From: Blastococcus sp. MG754426
GTDB lineage: Bacteria > Actinomycetota > Actinomycetes > Mycobacteriales > Geodermatophilaceae
NCBI RefSeq assembly: GCF_021699055.1
Contig: NZ_SSXC01000030.1
Location: forward strand, 1-44,631
Reading direction: 5' to 3'
Length of the DNA: 44,631 nt
Positions 20,809 to 30,942 of the stretch are shown here, piece by piece. Made by a program: the position numbers and the translations under genes. Each line of letters opens with the position of its first letter. The stretch's first letter is position 1. The notes below the pieces were generated by a model that had not been told where the DNA came from, searched no databases, and saw nothing but the letters and a program-made list of their open reading frames with translations.

Positions 20809-22127
20809 TGCCCGACCAGAACGCCCCCACCACCACCGGGCTGACCACCGAGTCGGCCACCCTCGCCGGCGAGCTGTTCGGCGACGGCGTCGGGACGCAG
20901 GCCGGTCCGCCGGCCGTCCCGGCGGCCGGCACCGGCACGGCCGGCCAGGCCGCGCCGGGCGCGCACTCGCACGGCGGGTCCACGCCGACCGGCTCCCCGG
21001 CCGAGCGGTTCACCTCGACGGACCCCGACGCCTTCGGCGTGCCCACCGGGCGCGAGGAGACGTGGCGCTTCACCCCGATGAAGCGGATCAGGCCGCTGCT
21101 GGACGGCGCCCCGTCGGACGCCCACCTGACCTGGACCACCGACCTGCCCGAGGGCGTCGAGCTGACCAGCGTCGAGGCCGGCGACCCGCTGCTGAAGGGG
21201 CTGCCCGAGCCGGTCGACCGGCTGGCCGCCCTGGCCCGCCAGCGCTGCGGCGGCGCCGCCGTCGTCCGCGTGGCCAAGGAGGCCCAGCCGGACCGCCCGG
21301 TCACGCTCGGCCTGGCCGGCACCGGCTCCGACGACGTCGTCTGGGGTCACCTGGTGATCGAGGTCGGCGCCTTCGCCCAGGCGACGATCGTGCTCGACCA
21401 CAGCGGCCTGGCGAAGTACGCGGGCGGCGTCTCCGTCCTCGTCGGCGACGGCGCCCAGGTGAAGCTGGTGTCGGTCCAGGACTGGGCGCCCGGTGCCGTG
21501 CACGGCGGGCAGTACGACGCCGTCGTCGGCCGGGACGCCACCTTCACCCAGGTCGTGGTGACCCTCGGTGGTGACCTCGTCCGCCTGGTCAGCAACGTGC
21601 AGTACGCCGGCCCCGGCGGCACCGCGGAGCTGTTCGGCGTCTACTTCTCCGACGAGACCCAGCACCAGGAGCACCGCCTGTGGGTCGACCACGCGGTGCC
21701 CAACTGCACCAGCAACGTGCTCTACAAGGGCGCGCTGCAGGGTGAGGGTGCCCGCACGGTCTGGATCGGCGACGTCCGCATCCGGCCCGCGGCCACCGGC
21801 ACCGAGACCTACGAGCTCAACCGCAACCTGGTGCTCACCGACGGCGCCCGCGCCGACTCGGTGCCGAACCTGGAGATCGAGACCGGCGAGATCGTCGGTG
21901 CCGGGCACGCCAGCGCCACCGGCCGGTTCGACGACGAGCAGCTGTTCTACCTCTGCTCGCGCGGCATCGACGCCGAGACCGCGCGCCGCCTGGTCGTCCG
22001 CGGCTTCTTCGCCGACGTGGTCCAGCGGATCGGCCTGGACGCGCTGCAGGACCGGCTCATGGCCTCGATCGACGAGCGCCTCGGCGCCCTGCCCGCCCTG
22101 GACGATCAGCCGGTCGAGGTGGCCTGA
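20808..22127 (+). CDS. sufD: Fe-S cluster assembly protein SufD
   Basis: Paralogue of SufB that forms the SufBC2D complex. The 439-residue protein begins with an Ala/Gly/Pro-rich region of about 65 residues. It then shows the marker REETWRFTPMKRIRPLLDG and the C-terminal beta-helix, ending in FYLCSRGIDAETARRLVVRGFFADV near residue 384. The ATG at 20808 shares its A with the sufB TGA. A Rieske ferredoxin gene starts two bases after its stop codon. Confidence 0.96.
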   Translation: MPDQNAPTTTGLTTESATLAGELFGDGVGTQAGPPAVPAAGTGTAGQAAPGAHSHGGSTPTGSPAERFTSTDPDAFGVPTGREETWRFTPMKRIRPLLDGAPSDAHLTWTTDLPEGVELTSVEAGDPLLKGLPEPVDRLAALARQRCGGAAVVRVAKEAQPDRPVTLGLAGTGSDDVVWGHLVIEVGAFAQATIVLDHSGLAKYAGGVSVLVGDGAQVKLVSVQDWAPGAVHGGQYDAVVGRDATFTQVVVTLGGDLVRLVSNVQYAGPGGTAELFGVYFSDETQHQEHRLWVDHAVPNCTSNVLYKGALQGEGARTVWIGDVRIRPAATGTETYELNRNLVLTDGARADSVPNLEIETGEIVGAGHASATGRFDDEQLFYLCSRGIDAETARRLVVRGFFADVVQRIGLDALQDRLMASIDERLGALPALDDQPVEVA

Positions 22128-22129
22128 CC

Positions 22130-22495
22130 ATGGCCTTCGAACGCGTCTGCGCCCTCTCCGACGTCAAGGAGACGGGGGCACTGCGGGTCGAACTGGCCGA
22201 CATCGACATCGCCGTCGTCCGGTTCGAGGGCGAGGTCTACGCGCTCGAGGACCGCTGCTCGCACGCCGACGTGCCGCTCACCGACGGCGACGTCGAGACC
22301 TTCGACGGCGCCCCGACGATCGAGTGCTTCCTGCACGGGTCGTGCTTCGACCTGCGCACGGGCGAGCCCACCAACCTGCCGGCCACCGAGCCGGTGCCTG
22401 TCTACCCGGTCCGCGTGGAGGGGGAGGACGTGTACGTCGACACGGAAGCAGATGCTGCGGCCGACGACCGTCGTCCCCCGGCGGCCGCCAACTGA
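22130..22495 (+). CDS. Rieske [2Fe-2S] ferredoxin of the suf operon
   Basis: Small Rieske protein of 121 residues, resembling the non-haem dioxygenase-type ferredoxins (BphF/NirD-like). The cluster ligands are Cys43-x-His45 (RCSHADVPL) and Cys66-x2-His69 (ECFLHGSCFD). The last 15 residues are Ala/Pro-rich. It lies inside the suf operon between sufD and sufC, so it probably passes electrons or acts as a client of cluster assembly. The exact role in actinobacteria is not settled. It starts two bases after sufD; no separate promoter is expected. Confidence 0.93.
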   Translation: MAFERVCALSDVKETGALRVELADIDIAVVRFEGEVYALEDRCSHADVPLTDGDVETFDGAPTIECFLHGSCFDLRTGEPTNLPATEPVPVYPVRVEGEDVYVDTEADAAADDRRPPAAAN

Positions 22496-22508
22496 GGAGC
22501 GAGAAGAA

Positions 22509-24592
<2,084 letters not shown>

Positions 24593-24605
24593 GGTCGATC
24601 CGCTG

Positions 24606-25076
24606 ATGCAGCTCGAGTCGATGTACCAGGAGATCATCCTGGACCACTACAAGAACCCCCACGGACGCGGTCTGCGCGACCCGTTCGACGCCGAGGTCCA
24701 CCACGTCAACCCGACGTGCGGTGACGAGGTGACCCTGCGGGTGAAGCTCGACGGGGACACCGTCGCCGACGTGTCCTACGAGGGCATGGGGTGCTCGATC
24801 AGCCAGGCGTCGGTCTCGGCGATGTACGACCTGGTGGTCGGCAAGCCGGTGACGCAGGCGCTGGAGACCGGCGAGCACTTCATGACCCTCATGCAGGCCA
24901 AGGGCGACCCCGCCGTCGCCGAGAAGCTCGAGGACGAGCTGGAGGACGCCGTCGCGTTCGCCGGCGTCTCGAAGTACCCGGCGCGCATCAAGTGCGCGCT
25001 GATGAGCTGGATGGCCCTCAAGGACGCGTCCGCCCGAGCCCTCTCCACCGCCCCCCAGACCGGAGGCAGCAACTGA
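24606..25076 (+). CDS. sufU: Zinc-dependent sulfurtransferase SufU
   Basis: Accepts sulfur from SufS and passes it to the SUF scaffold. The 156-residue protein has the zinc-site residues Cys38 and Asp40 (NPTCGDE), Cys63 (GMGCSISQAS) and Cys130 (RIKCALMSW), the complete SufU set. The loop after GCSISQAS has the extra length that separates SufU from IscU. The stop codon shares a base with the start of the next gene. Confidence 0.97.
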   Translation: MQLESMYQEIILDHYKNPHGRGLRDPFDAEVHHVNPTCGDEVTLRVKLDGDTVADVSYEGMGCSISQASVSAMYDLVVGKPVTQALETGEHFMTLMQAKGDPAVAEKLEDELEDAVAFAGVSKYPARIKCALMSWMALKDASARALSTAPQTGGSN

Positions 25077-25468
25077 TGAGCGAGACCACCGAGAACGCGA
25101 CCCCCGCCACCGACGGCGCCCCCGGCGACCTGCCGGCCTACAAGTCGGCGCTCATCGAGGACGTCGAGGAGGCGATGCGCGACGTCGTCGACCCCGAGCT
25201 CGGGGTGAACGTCGTCGACCTGGGCCTGGTCTACGGCCTGGACGTCGACGAGAACAACGTCGCGATCATCGACATGACGCTGACCAGCGCGGCGTGCCCG
25301 CTGACCGACGTCATCGAGGACCAGGCCCGCCAGGCGCTCACCGGCGGCCCCGGCCCCGGGCTGGTCGACGACATCCGGATCAACTGGGTCTGGATGCCGC
25401 CGTGGGGCCCGGACAAGATCACCGACGACGGTCGCGAGCAGCTGCGCGCCCTGGGCTTCCGGGTGTGA
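25076..25468 (+). CDS. sufT: SufT-like metal-sulfur cluster assembly factor (DUF59/MIP18 family)
   Basis: Maturation factor of the DUF59 family, thought to help deliver Fe-S clusters to client proteins. The 130-residue product has a variable 20-residue N terminus, then the signature DVVDPELGVNVVDLGLVYGL near residue 38 and the conserved Cys in LTSAACPLTDVIEDQ. The conserved C-terminal WMPPWGPDKITDDGREQLRALGF is also present. It is the last gene of the suf operon, overlaps sufU by one base, and is followed by a strong terminator. Confidence 0.93.
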   Translation: MSETTENATPATDGAPGDLPAYKSALIEDVEEAMRDVVDPELGVNVVDLGLVYGLDVDENNVAIIDMTLTSAACPLTDVIEDQARQALTGGPGPGLVDDIRINWVWMPPWGPDKITDDGREQLRALGFRV

Positions 25469-25493
25469 GTCCTCGCCGCTGATCGATGACCTC

Positions 25494-25512
25494 GCCGGGC
25501 TCTGCGCCCGGC
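25494..25512 (+). terminator. Small hairpin after the suf operon
   Basis: A perfect 7-bp stem (GCCGGGC with GCCCGGC) with a 5-base loop, 25 bases after the sufT stop and before the main terminator. Confidence 0.4.
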
Positions 25513-25556
25513 CGGGCTCGGGCGACCACCCGCCCGCCGATGCCAGCGTCACCGTG

Positions 25557-25584
25557 CTGCCCGCGCCCTATGGGGCGCGGGCAG
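25557..25584. terminator. Strong terminator between suf operon and the membrane-protein gene
   Basis: A perfect 12-bp stem (25557-25568 with 25573-25584, CTGCCCGCGCCC arm) and the loop TATG. It lies in the 287-base gap between convergent genes, so it can serve both strands. The rest of this gap holds a further 9-bp inverted repeat (TGTCCCCGG at 25687-25695 with 25727-25735) and no gene I can support. Confidence 0.7.
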
Positions 25585-25755
25585 TCGTCGTCGGTGGGAC
25601 CGCCTGGCACCCTCGGCCCCCGAGTCGGCCGCCGTGCCGGCCCTGGTGCCACTGAGGGCCCGGGGTGGCCGGGCAGCACGGAGCGGTGTCCCCGGCTCCG
25701 CCGTTCCGGCGCCCGCAGTGCCCGCCCCGGGGACATCGCCGTCGCCGGGGGGCGC

Positions 25756-27561
25756 TCACCTCAGGTCGTCCAGGCGGGCGGCGAAGCCGTCGACCGGGAC
25801 GCGCTCGCGCAGCACCCCCACGAAGAGGAGCACGGCACCCACCGCCAGTGCGGCGGCCACCGGCCACGGCAGCGCGCGCACCGCGACCGCCAGTGCCAGG
25901 ACCAGCGCCGATCCCGCCCCGACCAGGATCGGCGCGCGGACGCCGACCCGGCTCCCCGCCACCATCGCGACCCCGGCGGCGGTGAGCACCAGCACGGCGC
26001 GCGGCCCGTCGGGGGAGAGGGCGGCCAGCGCGGTCGAGGGGACGGCCGCCACCAGCAGCCCCGGGCCCCACGACGGCCAGGACGGCTCGCGCTCCAGCGC
26101 CCGCCCCGCCGCCAGCCACAGCCCGCCGGCGGCCGGGAGGGTCCAGGCCTCCACCGTGCCGGTGCCCGCGAGCGCGGCCCCGATCCAGCAGGCGAGCACG
26201 ACCTGCGCCGCACCCGCCCGCCAGGCGGCGGTGGCGTCGGTCGCGGTGCCCGGACCCGACGCCCGGCCGGTCCACCAGGCCCAGGCCAGCGTCGCCGTGC
26301 CCTGCACCGCCAGGTGGGCCAGCACCTGCGGCCGTTCACCCCGGGTGACGAGGAGCAGGACGGCGAGCGCGGCGACGACCGCGGCGGAGACGACGGTGGC
26401 CCGCCGCGAATCGCGGTCCAGCGCCGCCGCGGCGCCGAGCGCCAGCAGGTACAGCGCGGTGAGCAGGACGGCGGCGCCGGCGGGGGTGGCCCAGCCGTCG
26501 GGGAGGCCCAGGACCGCGGCCCCGGCCAGGCAGCCCACCGCGGTCGGCGCGGCCACGGCGCGGTCGTCGGGGCGCACGAGCGCCACCCACACCGTCGGGG
26601 CCGCCGTCAGGAGCAGCAGCAGCGCCAGCGCCGACCAGTGCGTGCCCGCCACCAGGCGGAGCACCGACAGGGCGGCCAGCAGCACGCCGCCGGTCAGGGC
26701 CGCGGGCAGCAGCAACCCGCGCCGCCACCCGTCGAGCACCCCGGCGGCCACGGTGGCGACCACGACACCGGCGAACCCGGCCACCGCGACGGCGACCGGC
26801 CCCCCGGCGGACGACGCCCCGGCGACCGCAGCCCCGGTGAGGGCGCCGGAGACGACGGGGACCAGGCGCGGCGGGCCGAGCAGCAGGTCGAGCGGGGCGC
26901 GCAAGCGGGCCAGCAGCAGGCCACCGGCAGCGCCGGCCACCAGCGCGGCCGCCGACCACCGGCCCGCCGCGGCGGCGGTCCAGGACTCCTGCAGGCCGGC
27001 CAGCACGCCGGTGGCGAACCAGGGCGCGGTCGACACCAGCACCAGCCGGGCCACCAAAGGCCGGGCGGACAGCGCGACCACGAGGCCGGCCAGCGCGACG
27101 CCCAGCAGGAACTCGGTCCGCACGGGGGCGGCGACGCCGTCCACCAGCCGCAGGACGGCGAGCTGGAGCCCGACCCACGCGGCGAGCGGCCAGGCAGCGG
27201 TCGCGGGGCAGGTGCGGTGCAGCAGGACGAAGGCGCCGGCCAGCACCAGCGGCAGCAGCGGGTCGCCGGTGCGCGGGGCGCCGACGTCCCCGGCGGCCAG
27301 GGCCAGGCCGGCCGAGGTGGCCGCGAAGGTCTCCGCGGAGCTGCCCAGCCGCGAGCGCTCCGCCCGCACGGAGGCGGCCGCGGCGACGGCCGCGAGCGCC
27401 AGCAGCCCACCCCGGACCAGCGGCCCGCCCTGGAGCGAGGCCAGCGCCGCGGCGCCGCTCACCAGCAGCACGGCGCCCACAGCGAGCAGCACCTGCGGCG
27501 GGCGGGCCGCGTACGGGAACGGCGGCGCCGGCGGGCCGCTCGTCCGCGCGTCCGGGGTCAC
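25756..27561 (-). CDS. Large polytopic membrane protein, SCO7613 C-terminal-domain type
   Basis: A 601-residue protein that is almost entirely hydrophobic Ala/Leu/Val/Gly segments, with something near 18-20 possible membrane helices separated by short loops with arginines. The C-terminal third (REPSWPSWGPGLLVA, then RAPILVGAGSALVLAL) resembles the actinobacterial family annotated as SCO7613 C-terminal-domain membrane proteins. Longer members carry an N-terminal zinc ribbon that is absent here. The function is unknown. GTG at 27561 is the likely start, preceded by a short divergent region shared with the ABC-F gene. Confidence 0.75.
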   Translation of the reverse strand: MTPDARTSGPPAPPFPYAARPPQVLLAVGAVLLVSGAAALASLQGGPLVRGGLLALAAVAAAASVRAERSRLGSSAETFAATSAGLALAAGDVGAPRTGDPLLPLVLAGAFVLLHRTCPATAAWPLAAWVGLQLAVLRLVDGVAAPVRTEFLLGVALAGLVVALSARPLVARLVLVSTAPWFATGVLAGLQESWTAAAAGRWSAAALVAGAAGGLLLARLRAPLDLLLGPPRLVPVVSGALTGAAVAGASSAGGPVAVAVAGFAGVVVATVAAGVLDGWRRGLLLPAALTGGVLLAALSVLRLVAGTHWSALALLLLLTAAPTVWVALVRPDDRAVAAPTAVGCLAGAAVLGLPDGWATPAGAAVLLTALYLLALGAAAALDRDSRRATVVSAAVVAALAVLLLVTRGERPQVLAHLAVQGTATLAWAWWTGRASGPGTATDATAAWRAGAAQVVLACWIGAALAGTGTVEAWTLPAAGGLWLAAGRALEREPSWPSWGPGLLVAAVPSTALAALSPDGPRAVLVLTAAGVAMVAGSRVGVRAPILVGAGSALVLALAVAVRALPWPVAAALAVGAVLLFVGVLRERVPVDGFAARLDDLR

Positions 27562-27632
27562 CGCGGCACCCTGCCCGCCCCGGTGCCGCCCGAATCACCG
27601 CGGATCCGCTCGGAACCGGGCGGTGGAGCGCC

Positions 27633-27638
27633 TACCCT
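27633..27638 (+). promoter_or_regulatory. -10 element of the ABC-F gene, placed for a leaderless transcript
   Basis: TACCCT is followed by seven bases and then the GTG start. No ribosome site lies between. Confidence 0.5.
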
Positions 27639-27645
27639 GGGTTCA

Positions 27646-29247
27646 GTGATCACGACGACCGGCCTCGAGCTGCGTGCCGGCGCCCGCATCCTCATCAGCG
27701 AGGCCAACCTGCGGGTGCAGCCCGGTGACCGCATCGGGCTCGTCGGGCGCAACGGTGCCGGCAAGACCACGACGCTCACCACACTGGCCGGCGAGCGCCT
27801 GCCGCACGCCGGGAAGGTGGAGGTCACCGGCGAGATCGGTTACCTGCCGCAGGACCCGCGCAGCGGCGACCTGGACACCACCGCGAGCGACCGCGTGCTC
27901 TCCGGCCGCGGCCTGGACGTGCTGAAGGCCCAGCTGGTCAAGGCGCAGGTCGCCATGGCCGAGCCCGCGGACGACGACGAGCGCGACCGGGCGGTCCGCC
28001 GCTACGGCCGGCTGGAGGACCAGTTCGCCGCGCTCGGCGGGTACGCCGCGGAGAGCGACGCCGCCCGCATCTGCACCAACCTGGGCCTGCCCGACCGGGT
28101 GCTCGCCCAGCCGCTGCGCACCCTCTCCGGCGGTCAGCGCCGCCGGGTCGAGCTCGCCCGCATCCTCTTCTCCGACGCCGAGACGCTGCTCCTCGACGAG
28201 CCGACCAACCACCTCGACGGCGACTCGATCACCTGGCTCAAGGGCTTCCTGGCCGGCCACAAGAGCGGGCTGATCGTCATCAGCCACGACGTCGAGCTGC
28301 TCGACGCCGTCGTCAACAAGGTGTGGCACCTGGACGCCAACCGGGCCACCGTCGACGTCTACAACCTCGGCTGGAAGCCCTACCTGGCCCAGCGGGAGAC
28401 CGACGAGCGGCGCCGCAAGCAGGAGCGCGCGAACACCGAGCGCAAGATCGACACCCTCAACGCGCAGGCCGACAAGATGCGTGCCAAGGCCACCAAGGCC
28501 AAGGCCGCCAAGAGCATGGACAAGCGGGCCGAGCGGCTGGCCGCCGGCCTGGCCGACGTGCGGGTGCAGGACAAGGTCGCCAAGCTCCGGTTCCCCACGC
28601 CCGCCGCGTGCGGCAAGACGCCGCTCACCGCCGAGGGGCTGTCCAAGAGCTACGGCTCGCTGGAGATCTTCACCGACGTCGACCTCGCCGTGGACCGCGG
28701 CGCGCGCGTCGTCGTCCTGGGCCTGAACGGCGCCGGCAAGACGACCCTGCTGCGGATGCTCGCCGGCACCGAGACGCCGGACACCGGGGAGGTGAAGCCG
28801 GGGCACGGGCTGCGGGTGGGCTACTACGCGCAGGAGCACGAGACGCTCGACATGGACCGGACGCTGCTGGAGAACATGCGTTCGTCGGCGCCCGACAGCA
28901 CCGACACGGAGCTGCGCCGCATCCTGGGCGCCTTCCTCTTCTCGGGGGAGACGGTCGACCAGCGCACCGGCACGCTCTCCGGCGGTGAGCGCACCCGCCT
29001 GGCGATGGCGACGCTCGTCGTCTCCGGGGCCAACGTGCTGCTGCTGGACGAGCCGACGAACAACCTGGACCCGGCCAGCCGGGAGCAGGTGCTCGAGGCC
29101 CTGCGCACCTACGCCGGGGCGATCGTCCTGGTCACCCACGACGAGGGCGCCGTCCGGGCGCTGGACCCCGACAAGGTCATCCTGCTGCCCGACGGCACCG
29201 AGGACGCCTGGAGCGAGGACCTGGCCGACCTGGTCGAGCTGGCCTGA
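27646..29247 (+). CDS. ABC-F family ribosome-associated ATPase
   Basis: Soluble protein with two ABC ATPase domains and no membrane segments; ABC-F proteins act on the ribosome in translation control or antibiotic protection. It has 533 residues. The first domain has Walker A at residues 34-41 (GRNGAGKT), LSGGQRRRVELAR and LLLDEPTNHLD. A charged Lys/Arg/Ala linker of about 75 residues (ERRRKQERANTERKIDTLNA onward) joins it to the second domain, with GLNGAGKTT, LSGGERTRLAMA and LLLDEPTNNLD. Both ATP sites look intact. GTG at 27646 is supported by the upstream TACCCT. Which ABC-F subfamily it belongs to cannot be decided here. Confidence 0.93.
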   Translation: MITTTGLELRAGARILISEANLRVQPGDRIGLVGRNGAGKTTTLTTLAGERLPHAGKVEVTGEIGYLPQDPRSGDLDTTASDRVLSGRGLDVLKAQLVKAQVAMAEPADDDERDRAVRRYGRLEDQFAALGGYAAESDAARICTNLGLPDRVLAQPLRTLSGGQRRRVELARILFSDAETLLLDEPTNHLDGDSITWLKGFLAGHKSGLIVISHDVELLDAVVNKVWHLDANRATVDVYNLGWKPYLAQRETDERRRKQERANTERKIDTLNAQADKMRAKATKAKAAKSMDKRAERLAAGLADVRVQDKVAKLRFPTPAACGKTPLTAEGLSKSYGSLEIFTDVDLAVDRGARVVVLGLNGAGKTTLLRMLAGTETPDTGEVKPGHGLRVGYYAQEHETLDMDRTLLENMRSSAPDSTDTELRRILGAFLFSGETVDQRTGTLSGGERTRLAMATLVVSGANVLLLDEPTNNLDPASREQVLEALRTYAGAIVLVTHDEGAVRALDPDKVILLPDGTEDAWSEDLADLVELA

Positions 29248-29311
29248 CCACCGCGGCCGCCGGTGCGGCACCATGGCACCGGCGAGTCCGCGGTCCGGGG
29301 AGGAGCGGCCG

Positions 29312-29692
29312 GTGGCCAGCTGGGACGACGTCCGCCGGGTCGCGTCCGCCCTGCCCGGGGTGGTCGAGGAGGACAACGGGCACAGCCGCTCCTGGCGGGT
29401 CGGGGGCAAGGCGTTCGCCTGGGAGCGGGTGCTCCGGCGCGGTGAACGGGCGCTGCTGGCCGACCGCGCGCCGGACGGGCCGGCTCTCGGCCTGCGCACC
29501 GCGGACGCCGACGTCGTCGACGTCCTGGTCAGGACGCGGCCGGACGTCTTCTTCACCGTGGCCGGGTACGGCGTGCACCCCATGGTGCTCGCCGACGTCG
29601 CCGCCGCCTCGCCCGACGACCTCGAGGAGGCGATCACCGAGGCGTGGGAGTGCCGGGCGCCGCGCCGCCTGCGCGAGCGGCTGGAGGGCTGA
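29312..29692 (+). CDS. MmcQ/YjbR family protein
   Basis: A 126-residue protein of the YjbR (CyaY-like fold) family, often labelled DNA-binding although its cellular role is uncertain. Family features are the N-terminal SWDDVRRVASALPGVVE, GGKAFAWERV near residue 31 and DVFFTVAGYGVHPMVLADV near 75. GTG at 29312 has an excellent GGGGAGGAG ribosome site. An in-frame ATG at 29273 would add 13 residues without such a site. It lies 64 bases after the ABC-F gene and may be co-transcribed with it. Confidence 0.88.
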   Translation: MASWDDVRRVASALPGVVEEDNGHSRSWRVGGKAFAWERVLRRGERALLADRAPDGPALGLRTADADVVDVLVRTRPDVFFTVAGYGVHPMVLADVAAASPDDLEEAITEAWECRAPRRLRERLEG

Positions 29693-29801
29693 CCCGCTCG
29701 CGTCGCGCAGGTCCCCCGTCTGGGTGATCATGGGTCGGAGGGAGCCGTGGTCGACCGGACGGCGGCACCAGGACGGACAAACCAGACGACGGGCCGTCGC
29801 A

Positions 29802-29823
29802 CGCCGGCACCTCCGTGCCGGTG
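29802..29823 (+). other. Hairpin before the small HTH gene
   Basis: A 9-bp stem including one G-T pair (29802-29810 with 29815-29823, core CCGGCAC/GTGCCGG) with a CTCC loop. It ends 27 bases before the start of the next gene. It could be a terminator for the YjbR gene or a leader structure. The rest of the 158-base gap shows nothing firm. Confidence 0.4.
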
Positions 29824-29850
29824 GGCCGGTGGCCGACACGGAGGGGAGCC

Positions 29851-30078
29851 ATGGCCGACCAGAGCACTGCGGACCTCGGCAAGGGCAAGCGGATCACCGG
29901 CGGTGACCGGTCGACGCTCGCCGACGAGCTGCGCAAGCGGTACGACGAGGGCGAGAGCATCCGGTCCCTGGCCACCTCGACGAACCGGTCGTACGGCTTC
30001 GTGCACCGGCTGCTGTCGGAGTCCGGGGCCTCGCTGCGCAGCCGCGGCGGGGCCAACCGGAACAGCAAGAAGGCGTGA
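29851..30078 (+). CDS. Small helix-turn-helix protein, conserved in actinobacteria
   Basis: A 75-residue basic protein with a helix-turn-helix of the Hin/resolvase type: STLADELRKRYDEGESIRSL, then ATSTNRSYGFVHRLLSESG. It ends in an Arg/Gly/Lys tail (LRSRGGANRNSKKA). I recall close relatives in Streptomyces with the RSYGFVHRML core, but no firm function. The ATG at 29851 follows GGAGGGGA. Its stop codon overlaps the start of the crotonase gene (GTGA), so the two are translationally coupled. Confidence 0.85.
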   Translation: MADQSTADLGKGKRITGGDRSTLADELRKRYDEGESIRSLATSTNRSYGFVHRLLSESGASLRSRGGANRNSKKA

Positions 30079-30863
30079 GCGCAGACCCCACCGGTTCCCC
30101 TCCGCCCGGCTGGGTGCGGACGAGCCGCGACGGCGCCGTCCTCACCGTCACCCTCGACCGGGCGGACCAGCTCAACGCGCAGACGCCGGACACCTGGGTG
30201 GCCCTGGCGGACGTCGGGGCGTCGCTGGACGAGGAGGTGCGCGTCGTCGTCCTGCGCGGCTCGGGCCGGTCCTTCTCGGCAGGCCTGGACCGCAGCATGT
30301 TCGACACCGGCTCCCGCACCGGTGGCGGGTTGGGCGAGCTCGTCCGGCTGCCGGTCGAGGAGGCGCAGGAGCGGATCCGGGGCTACCAGGCCGGCTTCCG
30401 ATGGCTGCGCTCGCCTGGGGTCGTCTCGATCGCCGCGGTGCAGGGCCACGCCATCGGCGCCGGTGCGCAGCTGGCGCTGGCCTGCGACCTCCGGGTGCTC
30501 AGCGACGACGCGCAGCTGCGGCTGCCGGAGGTGACGCTCGGCCTCGTCCCGGACCTGACCGGCACGAGCACGCTGGTGGAGCTGGTCGGCTACGCGCGGG
30601 CGCTGGAGCTGTGCCTGACCGGTCGCGCCGTCGGCGCCGCCGAGGCGCAGGCCATCGGCCTGGCGACCGCGGTCGTGCCGCGGGCGGAGCTGGACGACGC
30701 CGTCGCCGACCTGACCGGCGCGCTCCTGGCGCCGCCGGTGGGCGCCAGCCGGGCGACCGCGGCGCTGGTGCGCTCCGCCGTCGGCAACGACGCCCCGGCC
30801 CAGGACGCCGCCGAACGGGCTGCCCAGGTGCAGCGGCTGCACGATCTCGTCAGCGGCCGCTGA
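30075..30863 (+). CDS. Enoyl-CoA hydratase/isomerase (crotonase) family protein
   Basis: A 262-residue crotonase-fold enzyme acting on acyl-CoA thioesters. The oxyanion-hole regions are seen in SFSAGLDRSMF near residue 71 and VQGHAIGAGAQLALACDLRV near 122. The acidic residue of the second catalytic position is present (LRLPEVTLGLVPD), but the first glutamate of classical hydratases (GGG-x-E) is replaced by Gln in GAGAQLAL. Loss of that residue is more usual in isomerases or other crotonase chemistries, so calling it a hydratase would be unsafe. GTG at 30075 overlaps the HTH gene stop by four bases. Confidence 0.9.
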   Translation: MSADPTGSPPPGWVRTSRDGAVLTVTLDRADQLNAQTPDTWVALADVGASLDEEVRVVVLRGSGRSFSAGLDRSMFDTGSRTGGGLGELVRLPVEEAQERIRGYQAGFRWLRSPGVVSIAAVQGHAIGAGAQLALACDLRVLSDDAQLRLPEVTLGLVPDLTGTSTLVELVGYARALELCLTGRAVGAAEAQAIGLATAVVPRAELDDAVADLTGALLAPPVGASRATAALVRSAVGNDAPAQDAAERAAQVQRLHDLVSGR

Positions 30864-30885
30864 GAGACTCCCAGGAACAAGCGCG

Positions 30886-30930
30886 GTCCCGCCCCGGTTG
30901 CAGCAGCCGCCGGGGCGCGGCCGGCGGGAC
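30886..30930 (+). other. Alternative stem-loops before the ABC exporter
   Basis: Two perfect 8-bp pairings share bases and cannot form fully together: GTCCCGCC (30886-30893) with GGCGGGAC (30923-30930), and CGCCCCGG (30890-30897) with CCGGGGCG (30910-30917). They end just before the GAGGGGGG ribosome site of the ABC gene. Confidence 0.45.
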
Positions 30931-30942
30931 GAGGGGGGTGGC

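Noticed and set aside
25486..27645. A much longer ABC-F protein with a 720-residue N-terminal extension
   Set aside because: The extension is the antisense shadow of the membrane-protein gene; a -10 element and GTG at 27646 fit the normal ABC-F length.
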